Shown: piece after piece, positions 53,788-63,124 of the stretch
How the letters are laid out: each line of letters starts with the position of its first letter
Numbering within the stretch: the stretch's first letter is position 1
Made by a program: the position numbers and the translations under genes
Notes under the pieces: generated by a model
Seen by the model: only the letters and a program-made list of their open reading frames with translations
The model's database searches: none
What the model was told of the DNA's origin: nothing
DNA from: Pelagibius sp. Alg239-R121
GTDB lineage: Bacteria > Pseudomonadota > Alphaproteobacteria > Kiloniellales > Kiloniellaceae
DNA: 64,000 nucleotides
NCBI RefSeq assembly: GCF_947331435.1
Contig: NZ_CAMZOF010000008.1
Coordinates: forward strand, 310,001 to 374,000
Direction: 5' to 3'

Positions 53788-55725
53788 TTAGGCAGCTCGA
53801 GATTCGCCCAAATTGAGGAATGCGCTCATCTTTTCACGCAGATTGTCTTCCACCTGGAATTTCACGTGCGTGCCCTGCGACGACAGGGTTACGACGGTCG
53901 CGGAGATGCCTTCGCTCAGTCCATCGATGAAAAGCGTAAGGTTTTCCTCAGTGTCGACGCCATTCAGTCCTTCGAGCAACGCACCACCCAGCGATATGTT
54001 GCTGAATTTGCAATCCGACCTGTTTCCGGCGACGACAACATGGCCCGTCCAGGAGCCCGTAACCCGCTCATCACCGCGTCGGTTGCCCACCGCAGATTCG
54101 CGAAGTTCGCGCAACACTTCGCCCATACGCTCATCCAAACAGCCGATATTGACTGACGTCTGTTCCGCGGTCTCCATGACGTTGCTCGAGTGCTGCTTGA
54201 CTTCTTCAGTTTCGCCCGCAACGTCGGCTACTTGTGACGAGACCTCGGTCATGTGCTGGACCGTATTCTGAACACTTTCGCTGATCTCCTGAGTTGCCGA
54301 GCTCTGCTGTCCAACTGCTGCGGCGATGCTCTCGGAAATCTCGTTGATTTGCTTGATGGTTCCACTGATCGAACGAATTGCCCCCACGGCACCTTCGGTC
54401 TCGCTTCGAATCGCACCGATCTGAGTGCTGATTTCTTCGGTTGCCTTGGCCGTCTGACTGGCCAGGTTTTTGACCTCGGCCGCGACCACGGCAAAGCCCT
54501 TACCCATCTCGCCGGCACGGGCCGCCTCGATAGTGGCATTTAGCGCCAGAAGGTTCGTTTGCTCGGCGATATCCTGGATCATGTTGATGACGTCGCCAAT
54601 CTTCTGCGCTGCGTCGGCCAAACCACCGACGGTCTGATCCGTCCGTTCCGCCTCTTCAGAGGCTCCTTGAGCGATGTTTGAAGCTTGGCTCACCTGCCGC
54701 GTGATCTCGCTGATTGATGCCGACAGTTCTTCGGTTGCAGAAGCAACCGTCTGGATTGAGCCACTGGCCCGGTCTGCGCCCTGGGCAACGACAGATGTCC
54801 GGTCGCTCAAACGGCCGATTACAGAGTTCATCTCCAAGGTGCCAGTCTTCATACTTTCGGCTTGCTCGTTGGTATCGGATACTGCCGCCTTGACTTCCTT
54901 ATCGAGTGCATCCGCAATTCCCAACAGCTCGGACTTCAACTTTTCATCCTGCTCCGCCTTGCGACGGTCTTCTTCCGCTTTCATATGATCGATCTCGCCA
55001 GCGTTCTCTTTGAACACCAACAGAGCCTGCGCCATCTGGCCGATCTCATCGGCTTTCTGCGCGTAAGGCACATCTGTATCCAACTTTCCGTCGGCAAGCT
55101 TTGACATCACCTCCTTTATGTTGGTGATGGGGGTAACTGCCTGCCACTTGAGGAGAAATACGAGAGAAACAACGATAAGCAGGGTTATGACGACTGACGC
55201 GATTAGAGAGGTGTTTCTCATGGAAGCCATTGAATCCAGAGCTTCCTGCTTGCTCCATGCCATCGCGACATAACCAAGAAGGCTTCCTTTTTTCGCGTCG
55301 ATGACTGGCGTCATTGTGATGATGTGATGTGCGCTGTCCAAGGTCAGGTGGGACTTATCTGTCAACGTGGCTTTATGGGTCGCTAGAAGCGAAGCAAGGT
55401 CAATGCTTTCGTAAATTTCCGACGTAAACGAAGACAACTCGGTTTGCTCTGAATCAGTTACCAAAACGTTTGCGAGATGCGAATTTTCCTCGGGATTGGT
55501 CTGTTCACTATAGACCGCGTCGATCTTGGCGGATTTTTTCCATTTAATGCCGCCTTCCATCTGAGCGGAGAGCAACAGCGTTTTATCTTGGTAGTTTTTG
55601 GAAAACTCGCCGGAAAAAAATGAGTGAGAGAGATGGCTCTGGACCAACAACAACCCAGCCATACCGACGATCAGTAGGAGCGTGATAGTCGATGCAATTC
55701 GAAGTGAAATCGATTTCTGAAACAT
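53788..55725 (-). CDS. Methyl-accepting chemotaxis protein with C-terminal PilZ domain
   Basis: A 645-residue chemoreceptor. A first membrane helix (about residues 8-28) is followed by a periplasmic sensor of about 140 residues and a second helix (about 173-195). A HAMP domain follows. The signalling helical hairpin has [31 protein letters not shown]. The C-terminal about 85 residues form a PilZ domain with RxxxR (RRGDER) and NxSxxG (NISLGG). This couples chemotactic signalling to c-di-GMP, as reported for Tlp1 of Azospirillum. No che cluster is in the window. Confidence 0.92.
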   Translation of the reverse strand: MFQKSISLRIASTITLLLIVGMAGLLLVQSHLSHSFFSGEFSKNYQDKTLLLSAQMEGGIKWKKSAKIDAVYSEQTNPEENSHLANVLVTDSEQTELSSFTSEIYESIDLASLLATHKATLTDKSHLTLDSAHHIITMTPVIDAKKGSLLGYVAMAWSKQEALDSMASMRNTSLIASVVITLLIVVSLVFLLKWQAVTPITNIKEVMSKLADGKLDTDVPYAQKADEIGQMAQALLVFKENAGEIDHMKAEEDRRKAEQDEKLKSELLGIADALDKEVKAAVSDTNEQAESMKTGTLEMNSVIGRLSDRTSVVAQGADRASGSIQTVASATEELSASISEITRQVSQASNIAQGASEEAERTDQTVGGLADAAQKIGDVINMIQDIAEQTNLLALNATIEAARAGEMGKGFAVVAAEVKNLASQTAKATEEISTQIGAIRSETEGAVGAIRSISGTIKQINEISESIAAAVGQQSSATQEISESVQNTVQHMTEVSSQVADVAGETEEVKQHSSNVMETAEQTSVNIGCLDERMGEVLRELRESAVGNRRGDERVTGSWTGHVVVAGNRSDCKFSNISLGGALLEGLNGVDTEENLTLFIDGLSEGISATVVTLSSQGTHVKFQVEDNLREKMSAFLNLGESRAA

Positions 55726-56265
55726 CCTGCACTCCTATCCGTCTTTGTTCGTTGGTCGAATAACACGACCACTTCGCCATGCCGTTAACCGGATTCAGGC
55801 CCACCGAAGTCAGGACACGTAAAAGCCGATTTCTCACAGTTCCGGACACACCAATCGTCCGTGACGTCGCTTTGACCCCCGGCCTGCAGCAAAAAACATG
55901 AAAATGATGCTTCTTAGTTGTAAATATTGCTTTAACAAAACGCCGTGCGAGAAGGTTTGCTCCTGGCCGCAGGGGACTCAATGTCGCGACAACAACCTGC
56001 AGCAGGTATCAAATGTCCGTTTGAGTGGAGGTTGTTCCTTACGATCAAGGAAAGTGCCAGGATTTTGACATCCATGCCCTGTGATGAGCTGGCGATTTCT
56101 TCTCCAACTCAAGGCGAGTATTTGCTTTGAAGAATGGTGCCTGTAGTGAAATCTGGCCCTGTGCTGACAAAAAAACTGGACCAGGTTAGCGGGCGCAGCT
56201 GGTCCAGTGAGTACAGGGTTTGATTAAGGACCGATATTTCGCTTGGCGTCGACTTTTTTTGCCGG
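55726..56265. other. Intergenic stretch between the MCP gene and the ATP-grasp gene
   Basis: No convincing gene was found here. It contains the upstream region of the chemoreceptor gene and, at 56167-56207, a terminator for the ATP-grasp gene. A 61-codon plus-strand frame near 55945 has no ribosome site or family features. Confidence 0.5.
56167..56207 (-). terminator. Intrinsic terminator after the ATP-grasp gene
   Basis: A perfect 9-bp stem has arms CTGGACCAG (56176-56184) and CTGGTCCAG (56199-56207) around a 14-base loop. On the minus strand a run of seven T follows (complement of 56169-56175). It sits about 60 bases past the ATP-grasp stop. Confidence 0.8.
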
Positions 56266-57234
56266 TTACTCGGCTGCTGCCACGTGATTCTGTACGTTCG
56301 ACAGAAGCTGCAGTTCGTCGTGCAAGTAGCGCGCGATCGCTTCCATGCCGGTTTCCGCAATCTCGGCTTTGCGCTCGGCGTCGGCGTTATAGTTGGTGTT
56401 GGTATTTACGTCGTACGTGAAAGCCCGTCCTTTGGCGTCACGGATGAACTCAATTCCCGCGACCTCAACGTCGTTGGTCAGGAGGAACTTTTCGTAAGCC
56501 GCTATGAGCTCGGGGTCGACGTCTTCCACAATCTCGAAAGTGACAGCAGGGGCATCCGAAGCGGATTTATCGTCGAGAGCGCAAACATCTGCAGGGCAGA
56601 GTTCGAAACTTCCGCCGGTTTTAACGCGAACGGCATAGTGAAATCGCCCGCCGATGAATTCACAGCGGGTGATAAAAGCTTCCGGCGTCTGGATGTAATC
56701 CTGAACCAGCCAAATTCCATCAATCGGCGATTCTGGTTCGGCTTCCGCAGAAGATAGGTAATGTGCCGCTTCCTCTGGCGTTGAGAACAGGCGAACGCCA
56801 AGACCTTTGCCGCCACGGTTCGGTTTCAGGATAAACGGAGCTGGGGCAAAGTCCTCTGCTGCTTCTACGACTGCCTCGCGGCCGACGGCGACCTGGGTGC
56901 GCGGCGTTCTGATTCCTGCCCGTTCGAGCGCCGCATATTGTGCAACCTTGCTGACCTCCAGATAAAGTGCGCGGGGACCATTGATGACTCGTCGGCCATG
57001 CAGGGTCAGCCAGTTGAGGATGGCGTGGGTGAGTTCCGGCGCAAAGCGATGCCCGCGTGTATGTGAAGAGGCGCTCATTCGATTGTAAAACACGCCTTCA
57101 GGCGGTGGGCGGTCGAATACGACACGGCCTTGATCAAGCATCCATTCTTCTGCATCGACGCCTCGCTTCTCAAAGGCGGTGCGAAGAGGTTCCACCCACA
57201 AGGGGTTTTCATGAAGCACAAAGATCTTAGACAT
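56266..57234 (-). CDS. RimK-like ATP-grasp ligase of unknown substrate
   Basis: A 322-residue ATP-grasp protein. The nucleotide-binding strand is FILKPNRGGKGLGVRLFS. The metal-binding end motif is YDVNTNTNYN, preceded by VEVAGIEFIRDAKGRAF. Its size fits alpha-L-glutamate ligases (RimK) and similar enzymes, but the N-terminal region is unlike well-known members. It is a single-gene unit flanked by an AT-rich promoter region and its own terminator. The ATG at 57234 is chosen; another ATG lies three codons earlier. Confidence 0.78.
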   Translation of the reverse strand: MSKIFVLHENPLWVEPLRTAFEKRGVDAEEWMLDQGRVVFDRPPPEGVFYNRMSASSHTRGHRFAPELTHAILNWLTLHGRRVINGPRALYLEVSKVAQYAALERAGIRTPRTQVAVGREAVVEAAEDFAPAPFILKPNRGGKGLGVRLFSTPEEAAHYLSSAEAEPESPIDGIWLVQDYIQTPEAFITRCEFIGGRFHYAVRVKTGGSFELCPADVCALDDKSASDAPAVTFEIVEDVDPELIAAYEKFLLTNDVEVAGIEFIRDAKGRAFTYDVNTNTNYNADAERKAEIAETGMEAIARYLHDELQLLSNVQNHVAAAE

Positions 57235-57438
57235 AAAATCCACATTTTATTTGTAAAATAAAACACACTTTCATCTTGATGTGTAAAATAAGAAAATTTA
57301 CGCACAAAAACAAGGAAAATAGGAAAATCACAAAGTTGTTCCAAATTCGTTATCGAAACATTTTCATTTGATCGCTAAATAATGGGTCACGACATGAGGT
57401 TGTCTGCGCAGCTCGAGGATGACCGAAGGGTCAAAACG

Positions 57439-58272
57439 ATGCCGGAAAGGACTGTCAGGGGTCTATTTATGACGTTTCTTTGGTTGGGACTGTTTGGCTA
57501 TATGCTGCTTCTTGCGGCCATGTTTCTCTTTCAGCGTTCTCTTCTTTATCCTGCTGGCACGAGCCTGCCTGACATCGCAATGTTTGGGGTTCCCGGATTG
57601 CGCGAGGTCGAGCTGACAACCAAAGACGGTCTCATTCAAAAACACTGGTATGTTCCGGCGCGTGCGAAAGATGCGCCAACCGTTGTGGTTTTTCATGGCA
57701 ACGCAGGACAACTTGCCGATCGTGTGCCGAAGTACCTCTTTTTCACAGAGGCGGGCTACGGAGTGTTTTTCGTTGGCTACCGTGGTTACGCCGGCAATGA
57801 GGGTTCACCCACGCAAAACGATCTGCTGGAAGATGCCGGCAGTGTTTTGGACTGGTTAGCGGAAGAGGGCATTCCTTCGGATAAGACGGTTCTCTACGGC
57901 GAGTCCCTGGGCAGTGGTGTCGCAGTCCAAACGGCTGCGGAACGCAAGGTTGGCGCGCTCGTGCTGGAAGCACCCTTTACCTCGGTCGCTGAGGTTGCGC
58001 AGTCCCACTATTGGTATCTGCCCGCGCGCTGGCTGATTTTGGACAAATGGAACTCGCTGGCACATGCCGACCAACTGACCGCGCCGGTTCTCGTGCTTCA
58101 TGGCGAGCGGGATGCGGTAACTGACGTGCGTTTTGGCCGCCGTCTTCTCGAGGCAATTCAGGCGCCGAAAGAGGGTATTTTTGTCCCAGAAGCCGGACAC
58201 AACGACCTCTACAGCTATGGTCTACGAGACCGGGTCACCGGCTTTATCGGACAGACGCTGCCGGCGCAGTAA
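57439..58272 (+). CDS. Membrane-anchored alpha/beta hydrolase (BEM46/ABHD13-like)
   Basis: About 277 residues. An N-terminal helix (about residues 10-30) anchors the protein. The hydrolase core has VVVFHGNAGQLADRV, the nucleophile Ser in LYGESLGSGVA, the acid in LVLHGERDAVTDV and the His in VPEAGHNDLYSYG. The triad is complete. The BEM46/YqkD-like plan suggests esterase activity of unknown substrate. I prefer the ATG at 57439 (GAAGGG upstream); frames open from 57382 and 57394 add 15-19 residues. Confidence 0.82.
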   Translation: MPERTVRGLFMTFLWLGLFGYMLLLAAMFLFQRSLLYPAGTSLPDIAMFGVPGLREVELTTKDGLIQKHWYVPARAKDAPTVVVFHGNAGQLADRVPKYLFFTEAGYGVFFVGYRGYAGNEGSPTQNDLLEDAGSVLDWLAEEGIPSDKTVLYGESLGSGVAVQTAAERKVGALVLEAPFTSVAEVAQSHYWYLPARWLILDKWNSLAHADQLTAPVLVLHGERDAVTDVRFGRRLLEAIQAPKEGIFVPEAGHNDLYSYGLRDRVTGFIGQTLPAQ

Positions 58273-58291
58273 GAACGCTGGGAGGCGTCGG

Positions 58292-59215
58292 TTAACTCGC
58301 GTTCCTATTCGGATAATGTTCCGCCCAGTGACGCGCGATATCATTGCGGCGACAGATCCAGACTTTTTCGTGACCGACCATATAATCCAGAATTTTATAA
58401 AGAGCGCCGATGCGTCCGGGCCGTCCCAGAAGACGAGCGTGAAGGCCGATTGTCATCATTTTCGGGTGAGTTTTACCTTCGTCGTAGAGGATATCAAAGC
58501 TATCCTTGATGTAGGTCACGAACTCCTCGCCGACTTGATAGGAGCGTTCCCCGCGCCCAAAGCGTGAATCGTTGGTATCGAGCGAATAGGGGACCAGCAG
58601 CAGGCCGGGAAAATCTGGCGACCAATATGGCAAGTCGTCGTTGTAAACATCAGAATCGTACAGAAAAGTCCCAAGTTCTGCGACGATACGTCTGGTGTTC
58701 GCAGACGGCAGACCTGCGTAGTAGCCAAGTGGCGCTTCTCCGGTCAGTGCCTTGACCTGTTCGATACTTTTGGAGATACAGATCCGCTCTTCGGCTTCAC
58801 TCATCCCATCAAAATCGATCCAGCGCCAACCATGCGGTTGCAGGTCGAAGCCTGCGTCGATCATAGCCTGCAGAGCTTGCGGATGGCGTTCGCCGGCAAG
58901 CCCGATAAGGTTTACGGTGGCCGGGAGATCCCGGTCCGTAAAGGCTTTCAACAGGCGCCAGTAACCGACACGCGATCCGTATTCGTAACTGGATTCAATA
59001 TTCAGGTCCCTGCGGCCCATGCGGGACTCCACCGCGACGTCTGACAGACGTTCCTCTGATCGGTCATCGCCATTCAAGATGCAGCGTTCGCCGCCTTCCT
59101 CGAAGTTGATGCAAAAATTCACGGCAATGCGGGCTTGGTCGGGCCAGGCGATTTTCTTTGAGTCCGCCCCGTAACCAATGAAATCACGGGTCGGAAGCTG
59201 ATGAGGTTCATTCAT
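58292..59215 (-). CDS. Polysaccharide deacetylase family protein, PuuE allantoinase-like
   Basis: A 307-residue NodB-fold protein. VNFCINFEEGGERCILNGD is the N-terminal strand with the E residues typical of the PuuE branch (metal-independent allantoinase, involved in uric acid breakdown). FDLQPHGWRWIDF carries the conserved His and Trp. The end GLHARLLGRPGRIGALYKILDYM is also typical. The ATG at 59215 fits the domain; the frame stays open into RidA without similarity. It follows the RidA-like gene by 22 bases, so the two probably form one unit. The substrate is likely a cyclic amide or ureide (inference). Confidence 0.85.
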   Translation of the reverse strand: MNEPHQLPTRDFIGYGADSKKIAWPDQARIAVNFCINFEEGGERCILNGDDRSEERLSDVAVESRMGRRDLNIESSYEYGSRVGYWRLLKAFTDRDLPATVNLIGLAGERHPQALQAMIDAGFDLQPHGWRWIDFDGMSEAEERICISKSIEQVKALTGEAPLGYYAGLPSANTRRIVAELGTFLYDSDVYNDDLPYWSPDFPGLLLVPYSLDTNDSRFGRGERSYQVGEEFVTYIKDSFDILYDEGKTHPKMMTIGLHARLLGRPGRIGALYKILDYMVGHEKVWICRRNDIARHWAEHYPNRNAS

Positions 59216-59237
59216 CGCTTTCAATTTCTGCAACCAG

Positions 59238-59627
59238 CTATGGCTGGCGCGCGATGACGCGGATCTCGACGATCGCGTCTTCTCGCACAAAACCAGTAAC
59301 TTCAATAGCGGTCCAGGCGGGATAAGGCTCCCGAATGTACTCATCACGTATCGACTTGAAGAGGTCCAAGTGGTCCCGCAGGCCGACATGATAACTTGTC
59401 ATCTCTACGATGTGTTCGAAGCTCATGCCGCCGGACAAGAGAACGCTCTCGACCTTGGCAAAGGCATCGCGGATCTGTTCCGCTGGATCGTTGGAAAGAG
59501 TCCCATCCGCACGCGTGCCGGTGAATCCGGTAAAAAAGACAAAGCCATTGCAGAGCAGTCCCGGCGACATGTGCCAGTCGTCGTAATAACTCTGCAGATC
59601 GGGGGGTATAATTGCTTTCATGTTCAT
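59238..59627 (-). CDS. RidA/YjgF-family protein lacking the conserved active-site Arg
   Basis: A 129-residue Rid domain. The usual PARxxV motif, whose Arg binds imine carboxylates, reads PAWTAIEVTGF here, so Trp replaces the Arg. Classical enamine/imine deaminase activity is therefore unlikely, as in the Rid4-7 groups. It precedes the PuuE-like gene by 22 bases and follows a terminator after dctM. No ribosome site precedes either ATG (59627 or 59621). A weak TATGCT -10 (59634-59639, minus) six bases ahead would make the message leaderless. Confidence 0.85.
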   Translation of the reverse strand: MNMKAIIPPDLQSYYDDWHMSPGLLCNGFVFFTGFTGTRADGTLSNDPAEQIRDAFAKVESVLLSGGMSFEHIVEMTSYHVGLRDHLDLFKSIRDEYIREPYPAWTAIEVTGFVREDAIVEIRVIARQP

Positions 59628-59668
59628 GCCGGCAGCATACAGCCTCTATCTGGGCTGAAAACAGAAAA

Positions 59669-59697
59669 CCCAGACGGTTGCGGACCAACCGTCTGGG
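59669..59697 (-). terminator. Intrinsic terminator after dctM
   Basis: A perfect 11-bp stem has arms CCCAGACGGTT (59669-59679) and AACCGTCTGGG (59687-59697) around a 7-base loop. TTTTCTGTTTTC follows on the minus strand. It separates the TRAP operon from the RidA-PuuE pair. Confidence 0.85.
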
Positions 59698-59727
59698 AAG
59701 GCATAAAACCGATGTTGGAAACGCGCC

Positions 59728-61125
59728 TTAGTTCACGAGCTGTGGCCCAAACATCAGGTTCGGCAGGAAGGTTGAAATCCAGGGTATGTAGGTGACCAGG
59801 ATGAGGAACACGAACAGGATAGAGAGCCACGGCATGGCCGCTTTGACCACCTGCATCAGCGGCATACCGGTAATGCCTGAGGTCACAAAGAGGTTCAACC
59901 CGACCGGCGGCGTGATCATACCGATTTCCATGTTGACGACCATGATGATACCCAGATGGATCGGATCGATGCCAAGTTGAATGGCGATCGGAAAGACGAC
60001 AGGCGCCACGATAACCAGCAAGCCTGACGGCTCCATGAACTGACCGCCTGCCAACAGCAGTAGGTTCACGATGATCAGGAAGGTCCAAGGTTCGAATCCC
60101 GCGCCGATGATTGCTTCGGTCATGACCTGAGGTATGCGCTCAGTGGTCAGAACATGGGCGAAGAGCAAGGCGTTGGCGATGATGAACATCAGCATCAAAG
60201 TGACTTTGCCGGCTTCGACCAATGTGTGCTGGGTATCGCGGTGAAACAGTGCAGGGACAAACTTGAGGCCGATCTGCCCTAGGTTTCGCGCCGCGCTGCC
60301 TGCAAGGGATTCACCATCCTTGCGCCAGGCGACACCAACCAGCGGCCCCATGTCCCGATAGACGAAGAGGGCTATGGCAAAGGCATAGACCGCTGCCACA
60401 GCCGCAGCTTCGGTTGGGGTGAAGACACCGCCGTAAATTCCGCCCAGGATAATGATGATCAGCAGCAGACCCCAGAACGCGTCACCGGCAGCCTCGAACA
60501 TTTCCGAGAATCCGGCCCAGGGCTGCGCCGGCAGCCCTTTGATCCGTGCGGTAATGTAAATGCCGCCCATGAGCATCAGGCCGGCAAGAATACCCGGAAT
60601 GACACCGGCCATGAACATACGTCCCACCGACACGTCCGTGGCAGCAGCATAGACCACCATCACGATGGAAGGCGGGATAAGGATGCCCAAAGTCCCGGCA
60701 TTACATATGACACCGGCGGCAAATTCCTTTGTGTAGCCAACCTGCCGCATGCCTGCGATCACGATGGACCCAATCGCAACCACCGTTGCCGGTGAGGATC
60801 CGGACAGCGCCGCGAACAGCATGCAGGCGAAAACGGACGCAATGGCCAAGCCGCCGCGCACATGGCCGACGCAGGCGATGGCAAACCGGATAATGCGCTT
60901 GGCAACCCCGCCGGTCGACATGAAGGCCGAGGATAGAATGAAGAAGGGTATTGCGAGCAGAGTATAGTGCTCCATAGCCTCGAAGAGTTTCAAGGAGATG
61001 GAAGCAAGCGAGTCGTTCGAAAAGAATAGAATGATAACGAGGCTGGAGAGCCCGAGCGACACTGCGATCGGTGTTCCGATCAAGAGCAGCAACAGCACAA
61101 GGCCGAAGAGAACGAATGGTTCCAT
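59728..61125 (-). CDS. dctM: C4-dicarboxylate TRAP transporter large permease
   Basis: A 465-residue protein of the DctM/IT superfamily with about 12 membrane helices. It has IAIPFFILSSAFMSTGGVAKRI-like text early, GVICNAGTLGILIPPSIVMVVYA in the middle and PPVGLNLFVTSGITGMPLMQVVKA towards the end, all typical. It is the ion-coupled carrier part of the DctPQM system and starts 21 bases after the DctQ stop. A strong terminator follows it. Confidence 0.95.
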   Translation of the reverse strand: MEPFVLFGLVLLLLLIGTPIAVSLGLSSLVIILFFSNDSLASISLKLFEAMEHYTLLAIPFFILSSAFMSTGGVAKRIIRFAIACVGHVRGGLAIASVFACMLFAALSGSSPATVVAIGSIVIAGMRQVGYTKEFAAGVICNAGTLGILIPPSIVMVVYAAATDVSVGRMFMAGVIPGILAGLMLMGGIYITARIKGLPAQPWAGFSEMFEAAGDAFWGLLLIIIILGGIYGGVFTPTEAAAVAAVYAFAIALFVYRDMGPLVGVAWRKDGESLAGSAARNLGQIGLKFVPALFHRDTQHTLVEAGKVTLMLMFIIANALLFAHVLTTERIPQVMTEAIIGAGFEPWTFLIIVNLLLLAGGQFMEPSGLLVIVAPVVFPIAIQLGIDPIHLGIIMVVNMEIGMITPPVGLNLFVTSGITGMPLMQVVKAAMPWLSILFVFLILVTYIPWISTFLPNLMFGPQLVN

Positions 61126-61146
61126 GGTCTGAGGTCCTTGCTGTCG

Positions 61147-61695
61147 TCAGGTCTTGGAAGTGTCATGGAGGGCCGCTTCCTGGACCTCCTTCACCGCGTC
61201 TTCGGCTTCATGGCCGGCTGACAGTGTCTCGCGTTTCCCGATCAGGATCAGGTAAGTCGCTTCAGCAAAGCGCAGAATCAGCAACACCAGGCCGATTGGC
61301 AGCATGGAGTAGGGAATCCAGCGCGGAATAGGCAAGTCTTCCGCTTCGATCCCAAATCGGTACATCTTGCTGATGTATTCCCAGGCACCGATGAGAAGAA
61401 TCACGCCATATGCGAGGCAGCAGGCGGCAGCGATCAGCGTAAAAATCCGCTGTCCGCGTTTCGAGAATAGCTTGACGAAAGCATCGACTCCGAGGTGGGC
61501 GCCGACTTTTACGCCGTAAGACATGCCGAACAGCACGAGCCAGGCGAAAAGATAAGTCGTCAGTTCCAGAGCCCAGACTGCTCCAGAGTTAAAGACGTAA
61601 CGTGCAATGACCTGCGAAAAGGTGACAAGAACCATGCTCGCGAGGAGTATGGCAATGACCGACTCCTCGAAGCGATTGATGATTTTACTCAGCAT
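61147..61695 (-). CDS. dctQ: C4-dicarboxylate TRAP transporter small permease
   Basis: A 182-residue protein with four predicted helices (for example IAILLASMVLVTFSQVIARYVF at the start, WALELTTYLFAWLVLFGMSYGVK, and YSMLPIGLVLLILRFAEA). This is the four-helix plan of DctQ subunits, which stabilise DctM. The C-terminus has a short acidic cytoplasmic tail. It lies 133 bases after dctP, with a nested hairpin in the gap. Confidence 0.92.
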   Translation of the reverse strand: MLSKIINRFEESVIAILLASMVLVTFSQVIARYVFNSGAVWALELTTYLFAWLVLFGMSYGVKVGAHLGVDAFVKLFSKRGQRIFTLIAAACCLAYGVILLIGAWEYISKMYRFGIEAEDLPIPRWIPYSMLPIGLVLLILRFAEATYLILIGKRETLSAGHEAEDAVKEVQEAALHDTSKT

Positions 61696-61763
61696 TTCTG
61701 CGCTCCCCCACGCAGGCTATCCCGGTCAAGACGTCGGAGCCGACTTACAGCATGACCGAAGTG

Positions 61764-61808
61764 GCCGGCCGGCGCTCCGAAGACATCACTTCGGACACAC
61801 CGGCCGGC
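61764..61808 (-). repeat. Nested inverted repeat in the dctP-dctQ gap
   Basis: The outer arms are GCCGGCCGG (61764-61772) and CCGGCCGGC (61800-61808). The inner arms are TCCGAAG (61776-61782) and CTTCGGA (61789-61795). No T-run follows on the minus strand. It is more likely an mRNA-processing or stabilising hairpin between dctP and dctQ than a full terminator. Confidence 0.6.
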
Positions 61809-61828
61809 GTCGAAAACGAACTCCGGTG

Positions 61829-62893
<1,065 letters not shown>

Positions 62894-62895
62894 CT

Positions 62896-62912
62896 AAGCA
62901 ACCGCCGTGCCA
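62896..62912 (-). promoter_or_regulatory. Sigma-54 promoter of the dctPQM operon
   Basis: On the minus strand TGGCAC (complement of 62907-62912), a 5-base spacer and TTGCTT (complement of 62896-62901) give a near-perfect -24/-12 element, about 75 bases upstream of the dctP ATG. An activator gene is directly upstream, which fits the sigma-54 mechanism. Confidence 0.92.
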
Positions 62913-63032
62913 GAAACAGGGCCATCGCTAATCCGGATCATGAGTTGGAGTGTAACACCCTGATAGGACGAGAGAAACACTGATGGGGTGCCGGTCGCTC
63001 CCTTACATCCGTCGGAGTGTCAGCTGTGCCGC

Positions 63033-63050
63033 TGTGCGGATTTCCACACA
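63033..63050. promoter_or_regulatory. Upstream activator site, promoter-proximal
   Basis: TGTGCGGATTTCCACACA is an 18-base near-palindrome (one mismatched pair). It lies about 120 bases upstream of the sigma-54 promoter and is the imperfect partner of the perfect site at 63066. It is probably bound by the DctD-like activator. Confidence 0.75.
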
Positions 63051-63065
63051 GTCAATCACATGATA

Positions 63066-63083
63066 TGTGCGGATTTCCGCACA
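63066..63083. promoter_or_regulatory. Upstream activator site, promoter-distal
   Basis: TGTGCGGATTTCCGCACA is a perfect palindrome with 8-bp arms around TT. It starts 33 bases from its partner, about three helical turns, which places both sites on one DNA face for cooperative binding by the activator. Confidence 0.8.
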
Positions 63084-63124
63084 GTCCGCGTTGTGACGAC
63101 GCACCGGCCTGTGCTTATCTGGAG

